This document shows positions 12,288-24,662 of a stretch of 64,000 bases of DNA, one piece after another. The notes under the pieces are model-generated. The model did not search any database, had not been told where the DNA came from, and saw only the letters and a program-made list of their open reading frames with translations. This stretch comes from Lineus longissimus (taxonomy: Eukaryota > Nemertea > Pilidiophora > Heteronemertea > Lineidae), in NCBI RefSeq assembly GCF_910592395.1, contig NC_088308.1:27481501-27545500 (forward strand), given 5' to 3'. A program made the position numbers and the translations under genes. Position 1 is the stretch's first letter. The number at the start of each line of letters is the position of its first letter.

Positions 12288-15200
12288 CTAGCGATAGACT
12301 GCCTGGGCACTGAGATGGCGCACACCCTCGGGTCTGGGGGCGGCTTGTTTGGCATGCGTTTCACAGTAGAGTTTGCCATCAATAACGAAATAACCTGAAA
12401 AACGAAAATAAAGATGATCTGTTGATGAGCATGAATATTCTACTGAATGTGATGCAGCTCTGCAGCCACTCACAGTATTTAACTGTATGTATAGTAATAA
12501 CACAGTGATTCCTCAGTGATTCTTGCTTTGACCAAGACAGGGTGCCATAGCCTAGATATTCCAAGATTGAGATAGGATTCCCATCAAGCTCAAGGAGAAC
12601 TTGCAATGGTCAAGATGAGAGGATTCCCATCTAGCTCAAGGAGAACTTGCAATGGTCAAGATGAGAGGATTCCCATCTAGCTCAAGGAGAACTTGCAATG
12701 GTCAAGATGAGAGGATTCCCATCTAGCTCAAGGAGAACTTGCAATGGTCAAGATGAGAGGATTCCCATCTAGCTCAAGGAGAACTTGCAATGGTCAAGAT
12801 GAGAGGATTCCCATCTAGCTCAAGGAGAACTTGCAATGGTCAAGATGAGAGGATTCCCATCTAGCTCAAGGAGAACTTGCAATGGTCAAGATGAGAGGAT
12901 TCCCATCTAGCTCAAGGAGAACTTGCAATGGTCAAGATGAGAGGATTCCCATCAAGCTCAAGGAGAACTTGCAATGGTCAAGATGAGAGGATTCCCATCT
13001 AGCTCAAGGAGAACTTGCAATGGTCAAGATGAGAGTCAACCCCGTCCCTCGAAGATGATCATTTGACTTGGCTTCATACTCACCAATATTCTTGAGGAGC
13101 TGTCCACACCGGAGGCATTTGAGGCACTCTGGATGGAGAGGGATAGTCCCTTGTATTCTTATGAACACACCACTGAAACCAAACCAATAATAGGTTTTTT
13201 AGGACAGAGTTACATTGCACATGCAGGCCTACCAAGTGGAATCTAAACTTTATTCTGACTTTATCAATCATTTCATGAAGTATGCAAGGGGAGGAGCATG
13301 TGGATTGCCCAGGTTGGTAAGAAGAGTGATGATCACATTTGGGCAACCTTAATCTCCAATTTAGTATCTAAGAGTAGACGACAAATATGATTATTTTTTC
13401 AACTAAGGACAGCAATGACATTTGGCATACTCTAATCCCTAGTTAGACTATTAGACCAATCATTCAAAAGCCCGAATTGATTTTCAAAATAAATTTATCA
13501 ACCAATGTCACAATCAGTCACAATTATGCTACCATGCACACATGAACAGATCAATCAAATTTCAATTGCCAATAAAAATAATGGAGTGAGTTAGAAAGTA
13601 CAGGTATTCGTAGTGGATGGTATACATTATACATGTATGTGTACTAGCATGCATGATCAGAGGTGCATATCACAGGATGCCCTAAGCCCATAGTATTCCA
13701 TGCAATCTCTAGTCAGTAGCAAATCTTCCCTACAGGCTTTCAGTGATACACTGTCTGGGGAGAAATCAGAAGAAAAGAAGGAAAAAATTGCTAACAAATA
13801 CACTAAGAAACTAATGACAGGAAGGACAGAGTATGTTCTTATGATTAAAGAAAGTGAGAGCAACAAAAATGCTTGAAGTTAAAATGGTTAGAAGCTGACA
13901 ACCAAACAGTTTGATACAGAAATGTCCCAGGTCGTTGGGAATGACTTTGAAGCAGTGTGTCAAACCATGGTTCCAAAAACTGAGGACAACACAACAATGT
14001 GGGACTCCTTGTCATACCACCACAATACCAACATTAGTACACCCTGTTAGCACCATTGTTAGCACCGTTATCATAAATCCTGCCGCTAAACTTGACTTAC
14101 ACAATATCTTCACCACATGCATCACATTTGTAAACTTGAGGCTCTTCAGGTGTCTCCACAGGAGATTTAGACCGAGGGGGTTCAACTCGGCGGAACCCCA
14201 CTGGAGCCCCACTAACTTCATGCGTTCTAGGTTGAAAGGGACCTAGACAAGACAGTAGAAGATATCATGCATGGGCTAGTAGAAATAAACATCATGCAAA
14301 CCCTGGAATCAAATAAACAGTGTTAACTAGCACATCTATAGTTTGATTGCTTACCGAATCATCTCTCCGCACATACCACACTTCATTGAACCACCCTGTT
14401 GCGGTGGGCGTGCCCCGGCTGGGGGACCCGACGGAGCAGCGACGCTCCGAAAACCTGACGGCCCAGTTCCAGCTTGTGTCTGAGGTTGATAGGGACCTGT
14501 GTAGGAGGAACTTCTAGATAAAGACAACACAAAGTTTGCCATATTTCATGCCAAAGTGTTGTAGAAGCAATTCAATCAAGCTCAACTTTTCAGGTGTGTG
14601 ATTGTAAACATATGGTGAATCAAACAAGATATATTAGTTGAAGATGATCAAACACACTGAATAACCAAAGTTTAACCTTTATAACACCGTTCCTTTAAAA
14701 CAGGTACACCATTGCAGCCCCGATTGTTGCAGTGTTAAAGTACCTATGTGTTACTTCTCACTAGTACTGTTGTACGATTGCCACTACCAGTTTCAAACAG
14801 AAAAGCCTAGAATAGAACCAGGCCTTAAAAGAGTTAGTCTTTATGTTATTCAAGATGCAGAAACAACTTGGGGAATGACAACATCTCGGACAGGCACCAG
14901 CTGGCAAGAGAATTTGCCTTTCAAGGACTATTGTTCATCAGTAAGGGAAGTATTCAAGTGATGACGCCCAATAGATGTAACTGTAACTTAATGGTTGATG
15001 AGCAGTTTGTTAATAATATCAGATTCTGATCAGGAGGGTGTCAAGTGACAGAGTGGTACCAAAACTTTCCCAAATTGATCACAAAGTCCTTGAAAGGCAG
15101 CACAAGCAAAGGGAAACATACAACAATTGAAACACGACATCAACAACCCATTCCTCTCTTCCCCAAATGAATCTTTTTTATGGTAAACCCTATTCGAAAT

Positions 15201-18200
15201 AGACACCATGAGGTCGCTAAAACATATTTTGATAACAAGAATTGACAACACAGTGTTTTTTTACTATTGGCAGACTCAAAAATTTGGATGTCAGATATCT
15301 TAAGCAAGTGATAGCAAATACAAAGAATTTGCACAGCTCAACCTGCAACTGGCAAATACAGCACTGAAGGTTGGTGAATACCAGAAAGATGTGCTAAGCT
15401 TGGTAGTGTTGAGGCTGTGGAGAAGAATTCTGCATGTGAGAGAAGTTGCAATGGTTTTCCAGGTAGGGTTTGTAGCAGCAAGTCAACAGGGAGCTGTTTT
15501 CAGTAAATCCAAACATCAACTTCTTGCAGACTTCTTGAACAAGCTATAGCCCAGTATTTTCACTTGTTTCGTGATTCCATTGGTCTGGAAAAACATTGCA
15601 CCGATCCAATATGTGTAACAGCACAGCTCAGGGGTTCAGCCCAATTGGGAAGGGTGTAACAGGAATAACAGGCAAGAAACACCAATAAAAACATTTAAAG
15701 TGGTAAGCAAGACTCAAAATGTGGATAAGTGAAAAAACATTTTATCATCAAAATTCCTACTTTTCCGGTTCTGTGCAGTATTTAAATCCAAGACGATAAC
15801 TTTATTTTCAATTCCAATTCATTAGACGTCGTAGGATATCGACAAGAAACGTTCAGTTTGTCCTCTTGGGGATACAAAGGCTATTGGAAGTCCAAAAACC
15901 CTGATGACCCCCTTCTTGACTAACAAGGTTTTTGCATCTTATCATGATTTAAAAGACATACCTCAGCTACTTTTAAAGGGAGCATAAGACCTTGAGGTTC
16001 TGGATGTATATCCCACTGGACATTTTGTGTATGATCCCACTGGGCATTTTGTGTCTTGCTTGAAATACATAAATACTCAGCAAGCAGGTACTTACTACCA
16101 GCATAGGCACCACCGGTGTCATGATCAATGTCCCTGAAAGATTGTGATTGCTCATTAGGATCATTTCCAGAGGAGGGAGGTTGTTCATCAGGGGTGGGGT
16201 AATCGCTGCAACAGAAGTTTATAGTTCAGACATGCGAACACATATGCTGTCCAGGCCTAGGGGAAGAGAATCTGACTTGTGATCAAGTGGTCGTCTGTGA
16301 GTTCTGGGCCAGGCGAAGCAGTGCCATTCGATATTTCACTTGGCCTGAAGTGACCAAGCTTCTTGGTGTCTACAGAAAGGTTTCTGGATGGGTTGGGGAC
16401 TGAGTGTACAGTGCTCTGAGACAGTGCAGTTGGAGAGTAAAGCGTTTCTGAAATTTCAAACTCTCTAGGCCGAGTCACAATCATTTTGAACTATTACAAA
16501 GCAACAACAACACTACATAATTCTTTGTAAATAATTGTGGTAAAACTGATTCAATAGTGGTGGTAATTATGATAATGAAATGATGGTAACTGCTGGGTAT
16601 AATTACCTTCTGTGTTTGCAGGCAGGACATTCATAGCAAACAGAATGACTAATACCCCTGAATATGCGTAAACAGGACAACATTGAGGGCAGTTGAGTGA
16701 AGAACGCGTCATATTGGGAAGACGTTTTTTATCAAAGCACCACAAGGAAGACACTAGAGCATAGTCTTGCTCTCAAGAGCAACTATATGCTACTCTAAAT
16801 GAAATTTGCCACCCATTGCAATTGTAGGAAAAGAGAGCGTCAAAGCACTGTCTTTCACTGCAATGGTTGTCACAAATGCATGTTCTATCCTCAAACACGA
16901 TGACTATTCTTTCCACTGTTTTGAAAATATGGTTCTTGACTGCTATCTGTGCTTGCTGTTCGTTGGTAGTTGGTATGTCGGTGAAGCCTACCAGCTCGCT
17001 CTGATGATGTTGTTAATACCTCACATCATCATTTATTAGTTTGAAGCCCAGGTAGGCTATATTGATCTTTATTCAATATGTATGCACTCTTGTTTGTTTA
17101 GATCAAGAATATGGAAGAGTATTGGTGGACTACTTACCTTGATAAGACATGCTATACTCTACATATCATTAGGTAACACTTGGCAATTTTTTTAAGAACA
17201 GTTTTTCCCCATACTCTCAAGGCCTTTCCAATGAAACTGGAGACCTTTAAAGATTAAGGTAAGGTCACACTGCCAAGTGGTTGAACCGGCCCCCCTCATT
17301 TCTCACCTGTACTACTACCTGTACAATCAACAAAACAAACCTCTTGACTCTGTTACATTTGAGGCAAATCGAGCCTCGATCAAAGGGTACACAGGTCAGG
17401 CTAAGACTCCTCCACTTGCATGGAATAGGCAGAGTGTTTCTGATGCTGCATGCTGACCATAGACTGAAGCACTGTTTTCAGATGGCAGTCCAATCGCAGA
17501 CTCCAAGTGCAAATATGGCATCCAGGCCACTGACAATATCATTCAGACTGAATAATGATAATCCACATTCATTGTTATGCACCAGGTCTATAATTGGGTC
17601 ACAAAATCCATATGATTCCAAACGAACATGGCAATCCATGCCACCTGACATTTGGGAGCCAACTGCAATGCGTATTTACATGGAAATGCCAATGATCTGG
17701 TCATATTCTGTCAGATTAAGTCTCGAGTTCGTTTGAAAATTAAAGTGCTATTAATCACAAATAGAAGCACCAGCCATAGATTTATTCAATTAATCTGCTA
17801 TTTTCAGGTAAATTCAGGTGATGCACTGGCATTAGCTTCAACCCAATGCAGTTTTAATGTCATGGTCTTATCAGGATCCAACAGGTGGTACACCAAATAT
17901 TGATCAACTATTTTAATCAATGATTGCAAATATATCATGGTCTGATCAATCATTTTATGGTGAAGTGACAAACACACTTGACTAGAGTCTCAGTTAGGCC
18001 ACTAATACCAGAAAAAGACAACAATTCTTGCAATACATGTGCTCACAAGATTGAAACCCATCAAAACAGACTGAAAACAGAACCTTTTCGCCCAACTGGA
18101 CAAGGCCTCAATTCACATGGGACAAAAAACGTCCAAAACTCACCAAAACATTGCATGATTCAGTTCAGTGGGGAGAATTTAATGTTACACAAAAAGCAAA

Positions 18201-21200
18201 CATTTACACAGCACACCCCAGGGACACTGAGAAAGTGCAGACCAGGCTTAATTTAATTATACGTTTTTACAACATTGAGGACTTTTAAAGTATACATACA
18301 CAAAAAGTCGAGAAAGGTTTAGGCCCCTTCGTTATTGTACCTGACAAAGCTTAGAAATACCAGACATGGCAATTTTCTTATTTGCATTTATGTATCCTTA
18401 TTCTGTCATACAACGCACTTGACCGAGTGATCTACACGGTCTTGTTTCGTCCGAAGTTTAATGAATTTGTCAAAACTGAAAAGCATAGAAATAGCATACC
18501 ACTACTGAAAATAAGATGATTTCCTTTTGTAATCTCTACCTACCCTGAGAGATTCCCTACTCCCTTCACCTGTCCTCTGTAAGAATCCGCCACATTGGGT
18601 TGAGAGTAGAGGCCCATCGGCGAGTTGAACTGGGCATGGACGACGCGTTTCTCCTTGTAGGACGTTGGGGACTGATCAACCATGGCCGTCACACCAGCAC
18701 CAGGGAAGGGCTTGGCGGCCCGGTTGTGGCTACTGCCTATGTGTTGATAATCCTGCTGGAAGAAGGAATCAACAATAGTACAAAAATCGATCTGCTAATA
18801 TTCATATCATCAACCTTGCACCTGCGAAATTTATAGTTCTGGACCAAGCTTTTTCCCCCCGCAATACTGTGACAGTACATGGCTGTTTTTCGGATTTTAA
18901 GAAACTGGTACTAAAATGGAGGAACTAGTTGTCTCGCCTAACACATGGTGAGATTTTTATATCTGCTGCACCTCAGCATTGCAAAACATTGCAGTATCAA
19001 TGATGGCCTGACCGTCTGCCTCAAAAAGAGACAAACGAGACCAAACCTTTCCACGGTAGCATAGAATGTGTTACAACTGATGAGTCTGGCTTCATGGAAT
19101 GAAGAAGCCTCTCTATGTGCTAAGGGATCTTCCATGGAATGGTATTTATAGGCAGGGAATATACCAGAGTCTTTACCTGGCTTTACTCATTAGCCATAAA
19201 GCACAGGTTTTTCCTAAGCCAGACTTAGCATACAGTATAGGCCTCACACTGCGTGAACAATATTGGAGGAAGAGCTTTACCATCATGACGGATCGGGAAG
19301 ATATCACAAATGCCAACAAAGATATTGATGTCTTGTTTGAAGGATTAACATTGTGATCATTGTTCAAACATTGTTTTGAATCCAGGATCTGCCAAGCAAA
19401 CCTGTAAATATTCAAGGTTGAACTATAAATAAGATGCATCCCATAGACTAGACCTACTGGACGCAATGTTGGTGATGTATGTCTGTAAGTTGTTCCATGA
19501 TGTTCAAAGATTCACCTTACCACTAAAGATACAAGAGCCACAACAGGTAGCCTCCCACTAGTTGACCTTTATGCTTCAGGGAAAACTGAAGAGCAAACAA
19601 CATGTTTCATGATGCAGGCCAAGTCACATATATCTTTTAGTCTGATAGTGTTTGATATTTACTTCGTTTTTAATTGTTGAATAAAAAGTAATCTGTTAAC
19701 AAAGGTCTTGAAAGACTCCTTAATCAGCCCAAAGAGGACAGGCAAGCTTCCCTTTGTCTTCTCTCTGAACAACAGTGGCTTAAACAGTTTATATCACTAT
19801 CATTGTACTTGCAGACAGAGAACATTTTACGAGTTTTTCTCTTGGTTGCTCTTCCCCTCTTCCCCTGTATACCCTCAATGAACTGGAATCTTCCCCTGTA
19901 TACCCTCAATGAACTGGAATCTTCCCCTGTATACCCTCAAGGAACTGGAAGAGCATATCAATGTTTCTTGTCATGTATCGAACCCAAATCATGAAGTCCC
20001 AATGTACTATTGAACCTTGCATTTTTGGAATACCACGAATATTTACTCGTATTGTAAAGCAAGATATCGTGATAGGGCTGGTGCCGGTTATGAATAAAAT
20101 ACCTTGCAATTCAATACTATTCATTCATTCAACATTGCATATCAACCCCAATGTCACACAATATTGGTGTCTCGATCGATCATTTCCACATACTGTGTGA
20201 TATGCTTCCTTGGAATGGATCGCCATTTCAATAAGAAATGATTTTCTGTTGTTCATGTGGTTAGAACACAACTCGCCACAAAATGTAAGTAATATAAGGT
20301 TAGACTTATTTCCACAAGGCTATGGGAGACAATGGGTGATATGAATAAAAACTAGTAAATGCTTTTACTTCTATTTTGTACAGAAATGCCTGGTGTAAAT
20401 GTACGTGAAGTTTTAAGGAAAAGCATTTCCTAGTCTTTATTCATACCACCCATTGAACACATCGTCATGACTGCTCTGGGACATTGTATTTTGAGGATTT
20501 CAGTAGGACTAGATACAATGCAAACCACTTCAAAACCACATAACAAACAAATAAATGATACTCTACTAGACAAACACCCTCCTGACTATTATTTGATCAT
20601 TCAATATCAGAACATATTTTGTACATGAGTCCGGATCTAATTCTGTGAACTATGAGGTCAGCACACTTTGAAACAGTTCAATAGGGTTAATTGAAAGTTA
20701 TTTGCTGTGGGAGTTAGATACATTGAGAGGTTATCATGAATGAGAAAGGGTGATGACCGCAGATAACAAACAGGAGGGGTCAGACAGTAGATGAATTGAT
20801 CGATCACAATCACAGTGCAAACGGCACGAAAGGGAAAATCAATGAAAACTCTATTCCATAAGAACACAACTATCTGTCCAATCACCTGGCTGGTTTTAAA
20901 TGTACTTTGAAAAGTTGATGATGTTTCTTATGACTATGACTGTAATCCAGTTCCCAAGCCTTTAGAATGTTACTTATCATCACTACTATATTTCACCTTC
21001 AAGACCATAGTGGCATGTCACTTTAGACTACGACTGTAACAAGTTCCACATCTTCGTGATGTGTCATCCTCAGTGGTATTTTGCCATCACAATGAAGGTG
21101 TTACAATGACAAGACATCGCAATTAAGATGACCACAAGCTGTGTTTAGCGTCACGCCATTCTGAAACATGGCACTGGTATGTCAGGAATGCATTGTTGTG

Positions 21201-23658
21201 GATAGAAAGAGAGAAGATGTGCATGCTAAAAACACCCTGTCTTCAACTTTGGATAAAAATAGTTTTTTTCTGCTCAATATGTATAATCTTACATGCACCA
21301 AGAGCTAAGACAATATAAACATTGATCAAAGTTTTTTTGGGACTGATTATGTTTCTTCATTTTGAGCAGAAAAGAACAAGTGAAAAAATATTCTTGGACC
21401 TAGAAATTTTTTCATCTTTCAGAGTTGAATTTTTTCATAAGTTCAAAATTCAGAAAAATTTTCAAAGTCCAAAAATGATGATTTCTCTTCATTTTGAGTA
21501 GAAAAAAAATAAGTGAAAAAAAATTTGGACTCTGAAATTTTTTTATAGTGGTACTATACAGTAGGCAGTATAGAGTATACACTATACAATATGGTCCAGA
21601 AGTAACATTCCATGTCACAAACAACATACCAGACCTTGATCATATCTGTGGCATTTTTTGGACTCATTCAACCCCAGCACATGGGAATTTACTTTTCAGC
21701 AGTACTGTGATGTATTTTCACAATAACCTATGAAACCTTTCACTGTCAATTAGGACTTGGCCTACTTACTGGCTTATCTGCAGCAAGAGACGTATGTTGA
21801 ATAACCCCCGGCTCGTATCCTCTGAACTGTTGCGTGTTGAGTTCATCTGGCCGGAGTTCTGACATTGGTGTCACTTTGGGCTTCCATACTTTCATACCAC
21901 CTCTAAAATAACACAAGAACAATCAATATTTTTTGGTAATTTTGGACTGAAAATGTGACTCGCTCTACCAAAACTAGGCGCTTGTCGCATCTGAACTTGA
22001 TAGGTTGATACGGACTTGTTGTTCATTTCCCTATTGTTGACCTTTGGTGAAATCTATTGCAAACTGATTTGGTCACATTCAACAAAAGGTCTACAATAGG
22101 GAAATGAACAACAAGTCCGTATCAACCTGTCAAGTTCAGATGCGACAAGCGCCTAGTTTTGGTAGAGCGGGTCACAAATCATGTAAGAATGACCATAATG
22201 GTTTTATTCCGTTTTGTCATATTCTATATGTTTGTCATCTCTCTCATCTCTTTTTTATACAACGGTGCAACAATGGATTATTAGGTTTATACATACCGTT
22301 CGACAAGGAATTCAATAATATTGTCAGACCTCATGATCTCCTCCTTTGCTTCATCGTGATCCAAAGCATCCGTGGCAAGGTTGTTAATCCTAAGGACTGC
22401 ATCACCTGTGCACAGACCACACTGGTCAGCCACACTCCCTGGGGACACCTGCAATGAGGCACAGCACAACAAGAATCAGCTGAGAGTTTTTTCAACTGCA
22501 AACTGAAGGGGACAAAAGTTATCCCCTTAATGTCTATGGGTAAATGTCCTCAGTAAAGATGCAAAGATGACTATAATGTTGATAGTCAGGGGAGGTTGGT
22601 GGTCCAGACATTTAGCATCCCTGATACAAAGGTGTCTGTAATAGAGGCATATGATGTTCCGAACTAGTCTTAAAACAGCAAAGAGCAGGATGCCTGAATT
22701 GATGACAGGCAATGATGACGATTGTGTCTGCAACAAAAGGTGGTTATGGAAGCATCCACAGTAAAGAGGTAGACGAACTTAAGGGCTCTGTAATGCATAG
22801 GCTTGCAATCTTTTAAAACTTAAAAGGGCTGTATAGTAGGTATGTGGCCCCTTTCCTGCTAAAAAATGCATTTTTCATGCAGATTTGGGCAAAAAGTGAT
22901 GTTCTGCCTCCCCCTCAGGACCAGCTCTGGATTGATAGGACTAGTAGCCTGTCCTCCTGGTCTCAGCATGAAGCTGCAATGGATAGGCAACCCCCCCCCC
23001 CCCCCCGAATGATGTTTTCCTAATGATAATCCATCATCTGTAATTAGATGGTATGTTGGCTAAACAAGGGTTAATCCTCAACCAGTGAAGCATGCGTTTA
23101 TACATGAAGATGGTTCCAGCAGTAGTCAGGTATATACCGCCATACACCTGGTATCTAAAGAATCCACCATGCTCCATATATAGACAGCTCACTTTACACT
23201 TAAGACACACAATATTGCAGAATTCACCTTCTAACCTCAAGATAAATCACGCAAAATTAACAACTAAACCTTTTTTGGCTTATTAAACAAAACCAATTGC
23301 AATTTAATTGTGTTAATGTTGGTTCAATCAATATAAAGAAATGTAATATCTTTCTACAGAGCAACAAGATGAGCTTTCTAAAAATATCCCACTGATCAGT
23401 CAGGCTTGGTTGCGCCTTTGAGAAACTAGGTCAACTACAACCTGTGTATATCAGGCTACATTGTAGAGTAATGTACTAGCAGACAACTCAACAAGTTTAC
23501 TGCATTATATCAAAATCTAGTGGGAATAAAGATGAAAATGGACTTACCGATTGGATGGAGAGGGGCGTCTGAAAATTCCTGCCTCCCTGGAGTCGGAATC
23601 CCCACGGGACAGGGCCCGGACGCTCCAGATAAATGATTTTGGTCTCTCCCCGGGACAT
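12288..23658 (-). CDS. ALP-type PDZ-LIM protein (PDLIM1-4 class)
   Basis: Eight coding exons, all phase-consistent: 23548-23658 (ATG), 22297-22448, 21770-21902, 18544-18752, 16096-16205, 14355-14496 (or its alternative 14101-14242), 13084-13172 and 12288-12394 (stop). They sum to 1053 nt, 350 residues, the usual size for ALP proteins. Exons 1-2 form the PDZ domain with the carboxylate-binding loop PWGFRLQGG. Exon 3 holds a PWxP-like conserved linker. Exon 4 carries a clear ZM motif, [15 protein letters not shown] single LIM domain is assembled from the last three exons ([16 protein letters not shown]...[17 protein letters not shown]). Family members bind alpha-actinin through PDZ and ZM and scaffold kinases through LIM at Z-discs and stress fibres. 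The LIM's first CxxC is encoded by the alternative exon pair listed separately. Confidence 0.94.
12575..13034. repeat. 46-bp minisatellite, 10 copies
   Basis: Ten near-identical units beginning GGATTCCCATCTAGCTCAAG, starting every 46 bp from 12575. Units 1 and 9 read CATCAAGCTC where the others read CATCTAGCTC. The array fills most of the last intron of the PDZ-LIM gene and stops 50 bp from exon 7. Confidence 0.95.
14101..14242 (-). other. Alternative exon B of the PDZ-LIM gene
   Basis: 142 bp, the same length and phases as exon A, with good signals (TCTAG acceptor, GTAAGT donor). Encodes [20 protein letters not shown], then a charged linker, ending [11 protein letters not shown]. It aligns with exon A along its length: GP(Y/F)QP(Q/R)T, (S/V)GFR and the final K-C-x-x-C-G-E-x-I. 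Using both exons would add 142 nt and break the frame, so A and B should be mutually exclusive. Confidence 0.82.
14355..14496 (-). other. Alternative exon A of the PDZ-LIM gene
   Basis: 142 bp, acceptor phase 1 and donor phase 2 (GTAAGC). Begins GPYQPQTQ once joined to the upstream codon and ends [11 protein letters not shown], so it supplies the start of the LIM domain. Another AG 17 nt upstream (exon would start at 14513) would shift the frame, which supports 14496 as the real boundary. Confidence 0.85.
16206..18543 (-). other. Intron of the PDZ-LIM gene; no exon supported
   Basis: 2.3 kb between exons 4 and 5. Open segments at 16257-16484 (-) and 17281-17736 (+) were considered and not accepted. 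Confidence 0.7.
18753..21769 (-). other. Intron of the PDZ-LIM gene (3.0 kb)
   Basis: Between exons 3 and 4, phase 0. It holds the 31-bp repeat and, near 21350-21540, related A/T-rich stretches (TTCTTCATTTTGAGCAGAAA and TCTTCATTTTGAGTAGAAAA). No coding segment supported. Confidence 0.7.
19859..19949. repeat. 31-bp tandem repeat, 3 copies
   Basis: Unit starting CTTCCCCTGTATACCCTCAA at 19859, 19890 and 19921; the last copy is slightly changed. It lies in an intron of the PDZ-LIM gene. Confidence 0.9.
21954..22176. mobile_element. 223-bp hairpin element (MITE-like)
   Basis: Two long inverted arms, about 21954-22041 and 22091-22176, nearly perfect complements (outer ends TGTGACTCGCTCTACC and GGTAGAGCGGGTCACA), around a loop of about 50 bp. 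It sits in intron 2 of the PDZ-LIM gene. No clear target-site duplication. Confidence 0.8.
22986..23006. repeat. Poly-C run
   Basis: A homopolymer of more than 15 cytosines in intron 1 of the PDZ-LIM gene. Its length is likely to be polymorphic or sequencing-sensitive. Confidence 0.8.
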
Positions 23659-24662
23659 TTTGCTGGAGTGTGGAGAGAGCGACGGCCAGGACGAAACGCA
23701 GCGACCAGGTTTGTCTGTCTATCGAACTAAAATCGTGATTGTGACCACATAAGGCCGTTCGCCTACTGGTTGTGACTCATGATTGTGACCCGGAGTTCTG
23801 ACTAAGCTCCCTAAATTGAGTCATCCTTATAAAACTGGGGACAATTTGGTCCAATAGGCTAATAATGTATTCAAAAAGGATATGTCTGTGGATGTAAATG
23901 AATCATAGACGTACCACTTTTTCGTCACTGAAATCGGTCACAATACTCACTATATTTCTCTTTGGCGCCGATCTCGTCACAACCAGGTTGACGCTGATGT
24001 TAACTTGGCGTTATCTCTTCCCACTGTCTTATTGGCGAAAGTCATTTCTGAAGCAGCCACGGATTGGACCTGGCAGCTTCTCCGTCTGGTGAGAAAGTCA
24101 CAACACTGAGACTAAATTAGCCATGGCAGCTTCGCCGTCTTGCCGACACAGTGAGGTACTGAGACAGTCACAACCAGACTTAATCGATCGGCCACAGCTC
24201 CACCGTCTTGCTGACAGTCAGAACGATAGACTGAATGGGGCCTGTCTTTTCGACACATTGTGAGAGTTGAGTCTGCCGTCAATTCAGGCCCAACACCTCC
24301 CGATAAGATTTTTGTTCACACTGGAGAAGTGCTCATTTGTTAGGCCGACACGACGACAGAGACCTGAGTTATGTTAGTTGATATTATTCAAAATCAAAAA
24401 GCCCAAAATGATGTTTGGAAAACAAATAACCAACATTCCAGGCGGTGATTAGGGACAGGGCTTTTTAAGTGTTTTATCATAACGCAAAGTAGGGCCTACA
24501 TGAAAAATTAACAACAACGTTAGTGACAACACCTGTAACACATGATTTCTCATTCACCAATACCAACACTTCGGACACACTAGTGGATAGGCCTCTGAAT
24601 GACGAAATCGACTGCCCCAGGAGATCGTCGTTTTTGGGACCAGTTCGAGAAAGTCATTACCA
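23659..24662. other. 5' flank of the PDZ-LIM gene
   Basis: Would contain the 5' UTR and promoter of the minus-strand PDZ-LIM gene. Between 24050 and 24230 there are diverged copies of the block GGCAGCTTCnCCGTCTTG / CAGTCACAACCAG seen also near 9.85 kb. No open gene. Confidence 0.5.

Noticed and set aside
12575-13034. CRISPR-like regular spacing
   Set aside because: The units are contiguous tandem copies with no variable spacers, in an animal intron; it is a minisatellite.
16257-16484. Serine-rich open frame on the minus strand, possible extra PDZ-LIM exon
   Set aside because: The nearest acceptor gives a phase that does not match exon 4, and no GT donor follows in frame.
17281-17736. 151-residue open frame on the plus strand
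   Set aside because: Lies antisense in a PDZ-LIM intron, composition is not protein-like, no domain.
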